From Sphingomonas spermidinifaciens (GTDB taxonomy: Bacteria; Pseudomonadota; Alphaproteobacteria; Sphingomonadales; Sphingomonadaceae): a DNA stretch of 64,000 nt. Below the pieces are notes generated by a model. That model was not told the DNA's origin. It searched no databases and saw nothing but the letters and a program-made list of their open reading frames with translations. The first letter of the stretch is position 1. Each line of letters begins with the position of its first letter. Shown one piece after another: positions 19,095-27,945 of the stretch. The position numbers and the translations under genes were made by a program. The stretch is from contig NZ_NWMW01000001.1 of the NCBI RefSeq assembly GCF_002351485.1, positions 1,302,001 through 1,366,000 of the forward strand. Direction: 5' to 3'.

Positions 19095-19161
19095 GCCCGC
19101 CCGAAAGCCGCCGCATTGCCCTGTCAGGAGGCGGCACGAAGGAAAGAGAGAAGATCAGCGA

Positions 19162-19407
19162 ATGTCCGACCGCCAGGCCGTTTTCGATACCGTCGCCGCC
19201 CAGATCGAGCCCTTCAACAAAAAGGGCGTGGCGCTCACCGAGGCGACGACCTTCGCCGGCGACCTCGAATGGGACAGCCTGACCGTCATGGATTTCGTCG
19301 CCGCGATCGAGGACGAGTTCGACATCCTCATCACCATGAACATGCAGGCCGAGATCGAGACCGTCGGCCAGCTGGTCGACGCGGTTCAGAAGCTGAAGCA
19401 GGACTAA
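19162..19407 (+). CDS. Acyl carrier protein of the sphingolipid pathway
   Basis: An 81-residue acidic helical protein with the phosphopantetheine site WDSLTVMD (S39), where FabB-type ACPs have DSLD. It lies between the ceramide reductase and serine palmitoyltransferase, the arrangement in which the dedicated carrier AcpR supplies the acyl chain to serine palmitoyltransferase. Ribosome site GAGAG precedes the ATG. It is not the housekeeping AcpP, which would sit in a fab cluster. Confidence 0.88.
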   Translation: MSDRQAVFDTVAAQIEPFNKKGVALTEATTFAGDLEWDSLTVMDFVAAIEDEFDILITMNMQAEIETVGQLVDAVQKLKQD

Positions 19408-19465
19408 CGCCCTCCCGTTTGCCCCGAGCGACAGCGAGGCCGGGTTCTCGCTTCCGCTCGAACAA

Positions 19466-19487
19466 GTGTCTCGACTTCGCTCGACAC
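19466..19487. repeat. Small palindromic element between acp and spt
   Basis: GTGTC at 19466-19470 and GACAC at 19483-19487 flank a TCGACTTCGCTC loop, and the sequence around it (CTTCCGCTCGAAC, CTTCGCTCGACACGAACGGG) is repetitive. I recall similar CTTCGCTCGA-containing elements scattered in sphingomonad intergenic regions. Only this copy is clear in the window. Confidence 0.35.
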
Positions 19488-19517
19488 GAACGGGGTGTGG
19501 GATCAAGGAATGAACCG

Positions 19518-20786
19518 ATGACCGAAGCCGCCGCCACAGCCCACCCCCTCCCCGCCGAGGCCCCCGCCGCGCCACCCGAGCGCGACCTCTTTTCCAAGTT
19601 CGATGGGCTGATCGCCGAGCGCGAGGCGCTGCTCGCGACAGGCGTGCGCGATCCCTTCGCGATCGTGATGGACGAGGTGCATTCGCCGACCGAGGCAGTG
19701 ATCCGCGGCAAGCCGACGATCCTTGCCGGCACCTACAACTACATGGGCATGACCTTCGATGCGGACGTGATTGCCGCGGGCAAGGCGGCGCTCGACGCGT
19801 TTGGGTCGGGCACCAACGGCAGCCGGATGCTCAACGGCACCTTCCGCGACCATATCGCCGCCGAAGATGCGCTGCGCGCCTTCTATGCCGCCGATCATGC
19901 AATGGTGTTCTCGACCGGCTATCAGGCCAATCTCGGCATCATCTCGACCATCGCGGGCAAGGGCGACTACATCATCCTCGACGCGGACAGCCACGCCTCG
20001 ATCTATGACGGTTGCGCGCTGGGCAATGCGGAGGTCGTGCGCTTTCGCCACAATTCGGTCGAGGATCTCGACAAGCGGCTCGGCCGCCTGCCCAAGGAGG
20101 CGGGCAAACTCGTCGTGCTCGAGGGCGTCTATTCGATGCTCGGCGACCTTGCCCCGCTCGACGAGATGGTCGCGGTGGCGCGCAAGCACGGTGCGATGAC
20201 GCTCTCCGACGAAGCGCACTCGATGGGCTTTTTCGGCACGCATGGCCGCGGCGTTTACGAGGCGCAGGGGCTGGAGCTCGGGCGCGACATCGACTTCGTC
20301 ATCGGCACCTTCTCGAAGTCGGTCGGCACCGTCGGCGGCTTCTGCGTGTCGAACCACCCGAAGTTCGAGGTGATGCGCCTCGCCTGCCGCCCCTATATCT
20401 TCACCGCGTCGCTGCCGCCGAGCGTCGTCGCCACCGCCGCGACGTCGATCACGAAGCTGATGACCGCGACCGACAAGCGCGATCGGCTATGGCGCAATGC
20501 GCGCACGCTGCATGCCAATCTGCGCGAACTCGGCTTCAAGCTCGGCACCGAACAGGCCGACAGCGCAATCATCGCCGTCATCCTGACCGATCAGCAACAG
20601 GCCGTGGTGATGTGGCAGGCGCTCCTGGAAGCCGGCCTCTACGTTAACATGGCGCGCCCGCCCGCGACGCCCGCGGGGACGTTCCTCCTGCGCTGCTCGC
20701 TCTGCGCCGAACATCGGCCCGAGCAGATCGAGGCGATTACCGCGATGTTCGCCGAGGCTGGCCGCGCCGTGGGCGTGATCGGCTGA
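19518..20786 (+). CDS. spt: Serine palmitoyltransferase
   Basis: Condenses serine with an acyl thioester to 3-ketodihydrosphingosine, the committed step of sphingolipid synthesis; soluble cytosolic PLP homodimer. The 422-residue protein belongs to the alpha-oxoamine synthase family and is close throughout to the Sphingomonas paucimobilis enzyme (for example ILAGTYNYMGMTFDADVI, GSGTNGSRMLNGTFRDHIA). The internal aldimine lysine is K267 in GTFSKSVGT; DADSHASIYDGC holds the PLP-stacking His, and DEAHSMGFFG the Asp/His pair. Ribosome site AAGGA precedes the ATG at 19518. It forms the heart of the lipid cluster. Confidence 0.96.
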   Translation: MTEAAATAHPLPAEAPAAPPERDLFSKFDGLIAEREALLATGVRDPFAIVMDEVHSPTEAVIRGKPTILAGTYNYMGMTFDADVIAAGKAALDAFGSGTNGSRMLNGTFRDHIAAEDALRAFYAADHAMVFSTGYQANLGIISTIAGKGDYIILDADSHASIYDGCALGNAEVVRFRHNSVEDLDKRLGRLPKEAGKLVVLEGVYSMLGDLAPLDEMVAVARKHGAMTLSDEAHSMGFFGTHGRGVYEAQGLELGRDIDFVIGTFSKSVGTVGGFCVSNHPKFEVMRLACRPYIFTASLPPSVVATAATSITKLMTATDKRDRLWRNARTLHANLRELGFKLGTEQADSAIIAVILTDQQQAVVMWQALLEAGLYVNMARPPATPAGTFLLRCSLCAEHRPEQIEAITAMFAEAGRAVGVIG

Positions 20787-20803
20787 CCGAAGCGGCGGCG
20801 CGC

Positions 20804-22735
20804 TTGACCCCGGCCGCCCGTCACCGGCGTTTCCGGCCGCGCTGGCTGCCCGAGGACTGGCGCGGCTGGGTCCTGGCCTTCGTCCTCGTGCTTGGCATCG
20901 GCACGACCTTCGGCCTCGTCCAAACCGTCGTGGATGCCAACGCCGCCCGCGACGGCGCGATCGAACGGCGATCGCACAGTTTCGAGGTAGTGATTCTCGC
21001 CCGCTCGCTCGGCGAGAATCTCGCGCAGGCCGAGGCGGCACTGGGCCGCTTCGTCATCAGCGGCGACCGGCAGCTTGGCGTCCGCTTCGCACGCGATTGG
21101 GCGCAAGCAGGCCGTCAGATCGGGCTGCTCGACCGGATGGTACGCGACAACGTGCTGCAGCGCGCGCGCGTCACCGCGCTCAGGCGCGCCTATGCCGCTC
21201 GCGGGCGCGAACTATCGGTGATCGCCGCCGGCGCGGCCGACGACCGGCCCGACCCCGCGATCACCGCCTTTTACGACGCACGCGACAGTCTGGCGCTGCG
21301 GCGGATCGACGATTTGCTCGGCCAGACGATAGCCGCCGAGCGACTGCTGCTCGACGCCCGTTCGATCGAGCTCGACGCCACCATCGCCCGCTCAAACCGG
21401 CTGGCGGGCGGGTTGCTGCTGCTCGGGGTGGCGCTGACGGCGATCGGGCTGTTCTTCGGCTGGCACCTCGTCCAGGCGATCGCCGAGCGCCGCGCCGCCG
21501 CCGACGAGGCCGATGCCGAGCGTGCCCGCGCCGCTGAACTAGAGGCCGCGGTCGATGCGGCAACCGCCAGCCTTCGCGCGGAACAGGTCGAGCGCGCGGC
21601 GGCTGAAGCGCAGCTCAACCAGGCGCAGAAGATGGAGGCGATCGGCCAGCTGACCGGTGGCATCGCGCACGACTTCAACAACATGCTGGCGGTAGTGCTC
21701 GGCGGCATCGAGCTTGCGCGCCGCCACGTGCCGGACGATCCGGCAGTGCGGCGGCATCTCGATCACGCCGCCGAAGGGGGCCAGCGCGCCGCCGCGCTCA
21801 CCCGCCAGCTGCTCGCCTTCGCGCGCGCCGAGCCCGTCGCGCCCGAGGCGATCGACCCGCCCGCGCTGATTGAGGGGATGACGCCTCTGCTCGACCGCAC
21901 GCTGGGTGACGCGATTCGGATCGAGGTAGCGGGCGATGCGCGCGGCTGGAGCGTCTGGGCCGACCGGCACCAGCTGGAAAACGCGATTCTCAACCTTGCG
22001 GTCAATGCGCGCGACGCGATGGAGGAGCGCGGTACGCTGACGATCGCCGCGCGCGCGATGACGCTGGCGGCGGGCCAAATCGGTGGCTGCGCGGCGGGCG
22101 ACTATGTCGCCTTCTGCATCACCGATACCGGCCACGGCATGACGCCAGAAGTGCAGGCGCGCGTGTTCGAGCCGTTCTTCACGACCAAACCCGTAGGTCG
22201 CGGCACCGGCCTCGGTCTCAGTCAGGTGTTCGGCACTGTCCGCCGTTTCGGCGGAGAGATCGGCATCGAGTCGGCGCCAGGCCGCGGCACCACGGTCACG
22301 CTCTACCTGCCGCGCCACCACCACACTGCCGAAGCGGTCGCCGCCGTCCCCGAGGACGCGCCGAGCGAAGCGCCGACCACCGGCCGCGATATCCTCGTAG
22401 TCGAAGACGATCCGCGCGTGCTGCGCTCGGTCGTTGCCGCGCTGGGCGAGCTCGGCCACCGCCCGGTGTCGTGCGACGATCCCGCCAAGGCGGCGGACGC
22501 GCTGATCGCGATGCCGAGCGTCGACCTGGTCCTGTCCGACGTGCTGATGCCCGGCGTCACCGGGCCAGAGATGGTGAGCGGCCTGCGCCGCCATCGCCCC
22601 GACCTCCGCGTCCTCTACATGACGGGTTTCGCAGGCGATCTCGACGAGGACGCGCTCGGCCGCGATCCGGTGATCCGCAAGCCCTTTACCCTCGCCGTGC
22701 TCGGCGACGCCGTGTCGGCCGCAGCCGGGGGATGA
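20804..22735 (+). CDS. Hybrid sensor histidine kinase with CHASE3-like sensor and receiver
   Basis: Protein of 643 residues. Domains: membrane segment about 20-42, helical periplasmic CHASE3-like sensor about 45-195, second membrane segment about 197-220, coiled coil, HisKA with H289 in GGIAHDFNNML, HATPase with N box (NAILNLAVNARDAM), DTGHGMTPE and FEPFFTTKP...GTGLGL, then a receiver domain with phospho-acceptor D579 (LSDVLMPG). A TTG at 20804 is the only start that keeps the first membrane segment, 17 bases after spt; the ribosome site is weak. No cognate regulator or DNA-binding output is adjacent. Its place inside the lipid operon suggests sensing of envelope state (inference). Confidence 0.88.
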   Translation: MTPAARHRRFRPRWLPEDWRGWVLAFVLVLGIGTTFGLVQTVVDANAARDGAIERRSHSFEVVILARSLGENLAQAEAALGRFVISGDRQLGVRFARDWAQAGRQIGLLDRMVRDNVLQRARVTALRRAYAARGRELSVIAAGAADDRPDPAITAFYDARDSLALRRIDDLLGQTIAAERLLLDARSIELDATIARSNRLAGGLLLLGVALTAIGLFFGWHLVQAIAERRAAADEADAERARAAELEAAVDAATASLRAEQVERAAAEAQLNQAQKMEAIGQLTGGIAHDFNNMLAVVLGGIELARRHVPDDPAVRRHLDHAAEGGQRAAALTRQLLAFARAEPVAPEAIDPPALIEGMTPLLDRTLGDAIRIEVAGDARGWSVWADRHQLENAILNLAVNARDAMEERGTLTIAARAMTLAAGQIGGCAAGDYVAFCITDTGHGMTPEVQARVFEPFFTTKPVGRGTGLGLSQVFGTVRRFGGEIGIESAPGRGTTVTLYLPRHHHTAEAVAAVPEDAPSEAPTTGRDILVVEDDPRVLRSVVAALGELGHRPVSCDDPAKAADALIAMPSVDLVLSDVLMPGVTGPEMVSGLRRHRPDLRVLYMTGFAGDLDEDALGRDPVIRKPFTLAVLGDAVSAAAGG

Positions 22736-22818
22736 CAAGCGCCGGGGGCTGGCCCTATAGCCGGCCGCGGCCCCTTTGATCGGCGGCCTTCGACGCGAAA
22801 GGCTCTGCCGACCTGCTC

Positions 22819-24009
22819 ATGGGCTCGATCGACCGCTACATGGCCCGCCTGATCGCGGTGCCCTTGTTCTCGACGCTCATCATCGCGGCGATGCTGCTGG
22901 TGCTCGACCGCATGCTGCGTCTGTTCGACTTCGTCGCGACCGAGGGCGGGCCGGTAGCGGTCGTCTGGAAGATGCTGGCCAATCTGTTGCCCGAATATCT
23001 GGGCCTCGGCATCCCGATCGGCCTCGTCCTCGGCATTCTCCTCGCCTTCCGCAAGCTCGCCTCGCAGAGCGAGCTCGACGTGCTGCGGGGTGTGGGCATG
23101 AGCTATGGCCGGCTGCTGCGCGTGCCCTACATGTACACGATCGCGCTCGCCGCGCTCAATCTCGCCATCGTCGGCTATGTCCAGCCCAAGGCGCGCTACG
23201 CCTATGAGGAGCTCAGGTTCGAGCTGCGATCGGGTGCGCTTGGCGCGTCGATCAAGGTGGGCGAGTTCACCAGCTTCGGCGACGACATGACCCTCCGGAT
23301 CGAGGAGAGCCGCGACAGCGGTGCCGACCTTTCGGGCATCTTCGTCCATTTCCGTTCGAAGGATGACGCCTGGTACGCCGCGACTGCGGAAAAGGGCCAG
23401 TTCCTGCGCACGGACGACCCCAACACGATCATCTTCCGCCTGACGCGAGGGGCGTTGGTCCACAACTCGCCCGGCTTTACCCAGCCGCGCGTGCTGACCT
23501 TCACCAGCCACGACCTGCCGATCCCGCTCCCTGAGTTCGGCCGATTCCGCGCGCGCGGCGACCGCAACCTCGAACGCACGCTCCCCGAACTCGTCGTGCT
23601 TGGCCGCGACCCCGGCGTGACCGAGGAAGTGCGCGACACCAGCCGCGCCGCCTTCCACTTCCGCGTGGTAGAAGTAGCCACGATGTTCCTGCTGCCGCTG
23701 TTGGCATTGGCGCTTGGCATCCCGCCCAAGCGATCATCCTCGGCGCTGGGCGTGTTCCTGTCGATCGTGATGCTGGTGACCTACCACAAGATCAACGAAT
23801 ATGGCGAAGCGGTGGGCGGGCTCGGCCGGATCGACCCGATCCTTGCGCTGTGGGGGCCGTTCACGATCTTCGCCGCGCTGGTGATCTGGATGTACTATCA
23901 GACCGCCTATGTCCCCGGCGGCCAGCCGATTGCCGCGCTCGAACGATGGGTGGGCAAGCTCGGAAGCGCCATCGCCCGCCGCCTGCCGGGACGGAGGCGC
24001 ATGGCATGA
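22819..24009 (+). CDS. lptF: LptF-type permease (LptF/LptG family)
   Basis: Inner-membrane subunit of the LptB2FG lipid extractor, 396 residues: three N-terminal membrane helices (starting DRYMARLIAVPLFSTLIIAAM), a jellyroll periplasmic domain about 140-290, and three C-terminal helices (VATMFLLPLLALALGIPPKR, with the coupling motif). It overlaps lptG by 4 bases. In LPS-containing bacteria the complex moves LPS; here it is in line with spt in a lineage that uses glycosphingolipids instead of LPS, so its cargo is plausibly glycosphingolipid. Confidence 0.92.
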   Translation: MGSIDRYMARLIAVPLFSTLIIAAMLLVLDRMLRLFDFVATEGGPVAVVWKMLANLLPEYLGLGIPIGLVLGILLAFRKLASQSELDVLRGVGMSYGRLLRVPYMYTIALAALNLAIVGYVQPKARYAYEELRFELRSGALGASIKVGEFTSFGDDMTLRIEESRDSGADLSGIFVHFRSKDDAWYAATAEKGQFLRTDDPNTIIFRLTRGALVHNSPGFTQPRVLTFTSHDLPIPLPEFGRFRARGDRNLERTLPELVVLGRDPGVTEEVRDTSRAAFHFRVVEVATMFLLPLLALALGIPPKRSSSALGVFLSIVMLVTYHKINEYGEAVGGLGRIDPILALWGPFTIFAALVIWMYYQTAYVPGGQPIAALERWVGKLGSAIARRLPGRRRMA

Positions 24010-25106
24010 GCAGCGCGCCAAGCTTTTTCCCGTCGCGGACGGTCACGCTCTACATGGGGCGAATGTTCCTGACGCGCAGCTTCGCGATCCTCGCGGCGCT
24101 GGTGCTTGTCCTCCAGGCGCTCGACCTCCTTTCAGAGAGCGGCCGCATTCTCGCCTATGCTGGCAACGGCCAGGCCGAGGTTCTGCGCTATGTGAGTCTG
24201 CGCACGCCGGAGATCATCGCACGTTTCCTGCCCTTCTCGGTGCTGCTCGGCACGATCATCACGCTATCGACGCTCAACCAGAACAGCGAAGTCATCTCGA
24301 TGAAGGCAGCGGGACTGTCCGCGCATCAGGTCCTCGCCCCCCTCATCGTCGCCGCGTTCGGGGTGGCGGCGGTCAGCTTCGTCTTCAACGAGCGAATCGT
24401 CGCGCGCGCGACTGCGACGCTCGATCAGTGGCAGAACGTCGATTACGGCCCCCTTCCCGTCGATCGCGGCGACCGCACCAATGTCTGGGTGCGCGAGGGC
24501 AACAACCTGATGAACGTCCGCCTCGCGGTCGGTCGCGGCGATGCAGTCCGGATCGCCGGCATCACGCTGTTCGTGCGTGAAGGCGGGACGCTCCGCTCGG
24601 TCCTGACCGCGACCAAGGGGGTGCGGGAGGGGCGCGGCTGGCGCGTTGAGGGTGCACGCCGCTTCGACGTGACGGCGGGCAGGGTCGAGCCGCTGGGCTC
24701 CGCGCATGTCGGCGACGGGATCAGCCCCGACCAGTTCACGCTGGCTAGCGTCAACGCCGACGGCCTGTCGTTCGGCGCGCTCAAGAGCGCGATCGACGAA
24801 CTGAGCGCCGCGGGCCGCCCGACCAAGGCGCTGGAGGGCGCTCTGTGGCACAAGCTGTCGGGGCCGCTGTCGTCGGTGCTGATGCCGCTGCTGGGCGCCG
24901 TGGCGGCGTTCGGCGTCGCGCGGTCGGGCAAGCTGTTCGTACGCGCGGTGATCGGGATGGCGCTGGGATTCGCCTATTTCGTCGCCGACAATTTCGCGCT
25001 GGCGATGGGCAATCTCGGTGCCTACCCACCCTTCCTGGCAGCTTGGGCACCGTTCCTCCTGTTCTTCCTCATCGGCGAAGCGGTGCTGGTGCGGACGGAA
25101 GAATAA
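24006..25106 (+). CDS. lptG: LptG-type permease (LptF/LptG family)
   Basis: Partner of LptF, 366 residues, with the same layout: three helices, periplasmic beta-jellyroll (about 135-265) and three helices at the end (SGPLSSVLMPLLGAVAAFGV, then FAYFVADNFALAMGN). The conserved STLNQNSEVISMKAAGLS cytoplasmic coupling-helix block that contacts LptB is present. ATGA overlap with lptF. lptB, lptC, lptA and lptD are not in the window. Confidence 0.92.
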   Translation: MSSAPSFFPSRTVTLYMGRMFLTRSFAILAALVLVLQALDLLSESGRILAYAGNGQAEVLRYVSLRTPEIIARFLPFSVLLGTIITLSTLNQNSEVISMKAAGLSAHQVLAPLIVAAFGVAAVSFVFNERIVARATATLDQWQNVDYGPLPVDRGDRTNVWVREGNNLMNVRLAVGRGDAVRIAGITLFVREGGTLRSVLTATKGVREGRGWRVEGARRFDVTAGRVEPLGSAHVGDGISPDQFTLASVNADGLSFGALKSAIDELSAAGRPTKALEGALWHKLSGPLSSVLMPLLGAVAAFGVARSGKLFVRAVIGMALGFAYFVADNFALAMGNLGAYPPFLAAWAPFLLFFLIGEAVLVRTEE

Positions 25107-25140
25107 TCCCTTCGTCAGCCCGAGCCGGAGTGACGGAGGA

Positions 25141-26262
25141 TCAGCGGATGCCGAACGTGCCCCGCACCAGCCGCGCCAGCAGCCCCGGCAGCCCGCGATA
25201 ATTCGCGGCGTGGAAGGGCGATGCAGACTCGAGCACGCCCGACAGCCGGCGATGCGCCTCGCCTAGCGAATGATAGGGAAGGCTCGGCAGAAGGTGATGC
25301 AGCGCGTGATAGCGCAGGCCCACCGGTGCCCACAGGAAGGGCAGCATTCCCGGCGGCGGCACGTTCACCGAATCGAGATATTGCGCCGTGACCGACATTG
25401 CCTCGCCCTCATTCTCCCACAGATGCGCGACTAGCGTCCGCACCTGGTTAACGACCATCAGCAGCGAGATCGCGGCGAGGTAGAGGCCGAACGCCTTGAG
25501 CGGCACGACGCCGGCGACCGTCAGCGCGAGCAGCGAGATCGCCCAGACGCTCGCCAGCCGCTCGTAACGGCGGAATAGCGTAAGCGCCTCGCCCTCGAGC
25601 GGGCGGCGGCGGAAGTCGGGATTGATGGCGAGCGCCGAGAAGCGCACATCGATCTCCGCGCGCAGCTTCGGGCTCACCAGCCCCACCGGCACCATGATGC
25701 CGAAGCGGATAAGGAAACCGATCGGGGCAAGCGCCGCGACGAGTACGAACAGCGGCACGCTCCACGGCTTCATATGCGCGAGCGGCAGATACTCGGGGTC
25801 CTCGGCGGTGCCGTACTTGGTCCGCTGATGATGCAGGTTGTGGACGCCCTCATAGAGGAAGGACGGCGCCAGCAGCGGCACACCGATGAGGAGATTCCAG
25901 CCCGCACGAAAGCCCGGCAGCGCCGAATGCTTGATGTGGCTGACCTCGTGGATGAAACTGGCCGCGCGATAGAGCGCGAGTACCGCAACGACGAACGCCG
26001 CCACCGCCCAGCCCGTCGATTGAAGCGTCATCGACGCGAACAGCGCGCCATAGCCGATGACGCTCGACGCAATCAGATCGGTCCAATAGATTGCAGGGCG
26101 CGGCTTCAAAAGGTCGCGCGTCAACTCGGCGGCGGTGCGAAGCATCGCCTTATCCTCGGCCAGACGATCGCGCACCGTCGGCGCAGCCATCCGCCGCGAG
26201 GCGACGCCGCTCGCGTCGATCTGGTTCACCGTCAGCATATTCATGGTCGCGGTCATTGGCAT
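25141..26262 (-). CDS. Membrane fatty-acid desaturase
   Basis: Di-iron integral-membrane desaturase of 373 residues. Three histidine boxes are visible: HEVSH (105-109), HNLHH (141-145) and HALHH near residue 325, with hydrophobic segments between them for about four membrane passes. The long HNLHHQRTKYG spacing resembles acyl-lipid desaturases. It is convergent with lptG and divergent from the probable ceramide synthase, suggesting it acts on sphingolipid acyl or long-chain-base chains, since Sphingomonas long-chain bases include unsaturated and cyclopropane forms. Start could be 26262 or the ATG at 26244. Confidence 0.85.
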   Translation of the reverse strand: MPMTATMNMLTVNQIDASGVASRRMAAPTVRDRLAEDKAMLRTAAELTRDLLKPRPAIYWTDLIASSVIGYGALFASMTLQSTGWAVAAFVVAVLALYRAASFIHEVSHIKHSALPGFRAGWNLLIGVPLLAPSFLYEGVHNLHHQRTKYGTAEDPEYLPLAHMKPWSVPLFVLVAALAPIGFLIRFGIMVPVGLVSPKLRAEIDVRFSALAINPDFRRRPLEGEALTLFRRYERLASVWAISLLALTVAGVVPLKAFGLYLAAISLLMVVNQVRTLVAHLWENEGEAMSVTAQYLDSVNVPPPGMLPFLWAPVGLRYHALHHLLPSLPYHSLGEAHRRLSGVLESASPFHAANYRGLPGLLARLVRGTFGIR

Positions 26263-26346
26263 CAGATAGTGGCATTATGTGGGCGTACAATTGTCCGCCC
26301 CGCCGGCGCTTGACAGCGTGGCCATGCGGGAGGACGTGGGGCGGCC

Positions 26347-27492
26347 ATGATCCAGGTCCGTCCCGTCGCCACCAAGGCCGATACCCGCGCCTTCATCGAC
26401 CTTGCCTATCGGCTGAATGCCGACGACCCCAATTGGGTGCCGCCACTGCGTCAGGAAGTGGCCGAGACGATCAACCCGAAAAAGAACGGCTGGTTCAGCC
26501 ATGCGGAGGGCCAGCTCTTCCTTGCCGAGCGGAACGACCAGGTCGTCGGACGTATCTCCGCGCATGTCGATACCCTCGCGTTGACGATGCCTGCCGACAA
26601 GGGCTTCGGCCCCGGCGTCGGCCAGTGGGGGCTACTCGAGGCCGAGGACGGCGAGGTCGCCGCCGCGCTGATCGCGACGGCGGAGACGTGGCTGCGCGGC
26701 AAGGGGCTGACCCGCGCGCTCGGGCCGATCAGCCTGTCGATCTGGGAGCAGCCGGGCCTCCTCACCGAAGGCTTCGACCATCCGCCGACGGTGCTGATGG
26801 GTCACAACAAGCCTGTCTATCGCGGCTGGATCGAGGCGGCGGGGTATACGCCGGCGAAGGAACTCGTCACCTACGACCTCGACATCACCCAGGACTTCCC
26901 GCCGATCGTCCAGCGCATCGTTGCCGCGGGCGAACGCAACGACCGCATCAAGGTGCGGCAGGTCGACAAGTCGAAGTTCGAGAGCGAGGCGGCAATCATC
27001 CTCGGCATCCTCAACGATGCGTGGGGCGACAATTGGGGCTTCGTGCCGCTGACCCAGCCCGAGATCGACGATGTCGGCAAGAAGCTGAAGCCGATCGTGT
27101 TCAACGACCTCATTCGCATCGCCGAACTCGACGGCGAGCCCGTCGCGTTCATGATCACCCTCCCCGACCTCAATGAGGCGGTAGCACCGCTCAAGGGCAA
27201 TTTGCTTCCGTTCGGCTGGGCCAGGCTGCTCTTGTGGCTGCGCCGGCCGAAGGCGCGGACCATGCGCGTGCCGCTGATGGGCGTGGTCAAGCGGCTGCAG
27301 GCGTCGAGGATGGCGAGCCAGCTCGCCTTCATGATGATCGAGTATATCCGCCGCGACGCGGTTGCGCGTTACGGCGCGTCACGCGGCGAGATCGGTTGGA
27401 TCCTCGACGATAATCAGGGGATGATCGCAATCGCCGACGCGATCCAGAGCCGGATCAACAAGCGCTACACGATCTTCGGCAAGGACCTGTGA
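26347..27492 (+). CDS. GNAT-like acyltransferase, probable bacterial ceramide synthase
   Basis: A 381-residue protein of a family often misnamed dATP pyrophosphohydrolase. It starts with a GNAT-type domain (VRPVATKADTRAFIDLAYRL, then DPNWVPPLRQEV and GRISAHVDTL) and has the family blocks WEQPGLLTEGFDHPPTVLM, ILNDAWGDNWGFVPLT and the C-terminal YGASRGEIGWILDDNQGM. In Caulobacter the ceramide synthase bCerS, encoded near spt, is a GNAT-type N-acyltransferase, and I believe it belongs to this family. With spt, acp and the reductase nearby this is the likely enzyme that N-acylates the 3-keto base. The symbol is left empty because the match is from memory. Confidence 0.7.
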   Translation: MIQVRPVATKADTRAFIDLAYRLNADDPNWVPPLRQEVAETINPKKNGWFSHAEGQLFLAERNDQVVGRISAHVDTLALTMPADKGFGPGVGQWGLLEAEDGEVAAALIATAETWLRGKGLTRALGPISLSIWEQPGLLTEGFDHPPTVLMGHNKPVYRGWIEAAGYTPAKELVTYDLDITQDFPPIVQRIVAAGERNDRIKVRQVDKSKFESEAAIILGILNDAWGDNWGFVPLTQPEIDDVGKKLKPIVFNDLIRIAELDGEPVAFMITLPDLNEAVAPLKGNLLPFGWARLLLWLRRPKARTMRVPLMGVVKRLQASRMASQLAFMMIEYIRRDAVARYGASRGEIGWILDDNQGMIAIADAIQSRINKRYTIFGKDL

Positions 27493-27500
27493 TCCGCCGA

Positions 27501-27523
27501 CTCCGGGGCGTCGCGCCCCGGAG
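27501..27523. terminator. GC-rich hairpin between convergent genes
   Basis: CTCCGGGGC (27501-27509) pairs perfectly with GCCCCGGAG (27515-27523) around a 5-base loop, 9 bases after the acyltransferase stop and 15 bases beyond the small secreted gene. There is no T tract, so it is at best a weak or factor-assisted terminator for both strands. Confidence 0.5.
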
Positions 27524-27537
27524 CGGCAGAGGGAGCG

Positions 27538-27774
27538 TCAGCGCTGGAAAGGGTCGACGCCCTGTGCCTTCCAGCCCTTCATCGTGTTGCAGATCATCCG
27601 GGGAACGCGCGATCCGGTGATCGTCTCGCGAACGCAGATGCGCGTCGTATCCGACGGCCGGTAGCTGGTGGCGGCGGCGGGCCGGGCCTCGGCCGGCTTG
27701 GGATCCTCGGCCAGCGCGGGCGCAGCGAGACCGAGCGAGACAGCGGCGATAGCGGCTTTGGCAATGAACGACAT
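27538..27774 (-). CDS. Small secreted protein, unknown
   Basis: A 78-residue product with a classical signal peptide (MSFIAKAAIAAVSLGLAAPA, cut after ALA near residue 22) and a mature part of about 55 residues containing two cysteines (RICVRETITG and RMICNTMKGW), which could form one disulfide. GAGGAGGAA precedes the ATG at 27774, an excellent ribosome site that decides the start. I recall similar short exported proteins in sphingomonads; no function is known. Confidence 0.75.
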   Translation of the reverse strand: MSFIAKAAIAAVSLGLAAPALAEDPKPAEARPAAATSYRPSDTTRICVRETITGSRVPRMICNTMKGWKAQGVDPFQR

Positions 27775-27945
27775 GGGTTCCTCCTCCACTTTGCGTCACC
27801 TGGGGGCCGGCGACGCGAAAGGGAGTGCATTAGCCATGCCAAACACGACGACTCACAAAAACAATGCCTTAGCGATGGTCCCGCTGTCGATTACACTTGT
27901 GGTCAGCGAAGTTTGCTAACTGACAGCGAAATCCGCCACCTCCAC

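Noticed and set aside
19051..19161. Extended N-terminus for the acyl carrier protein
   Set aside because: The extra 37 residues are Pro/Lys/Arg-rich and overlap the end of the reductase gene; ACPs start just before the first helix, at the ATG at 19162.
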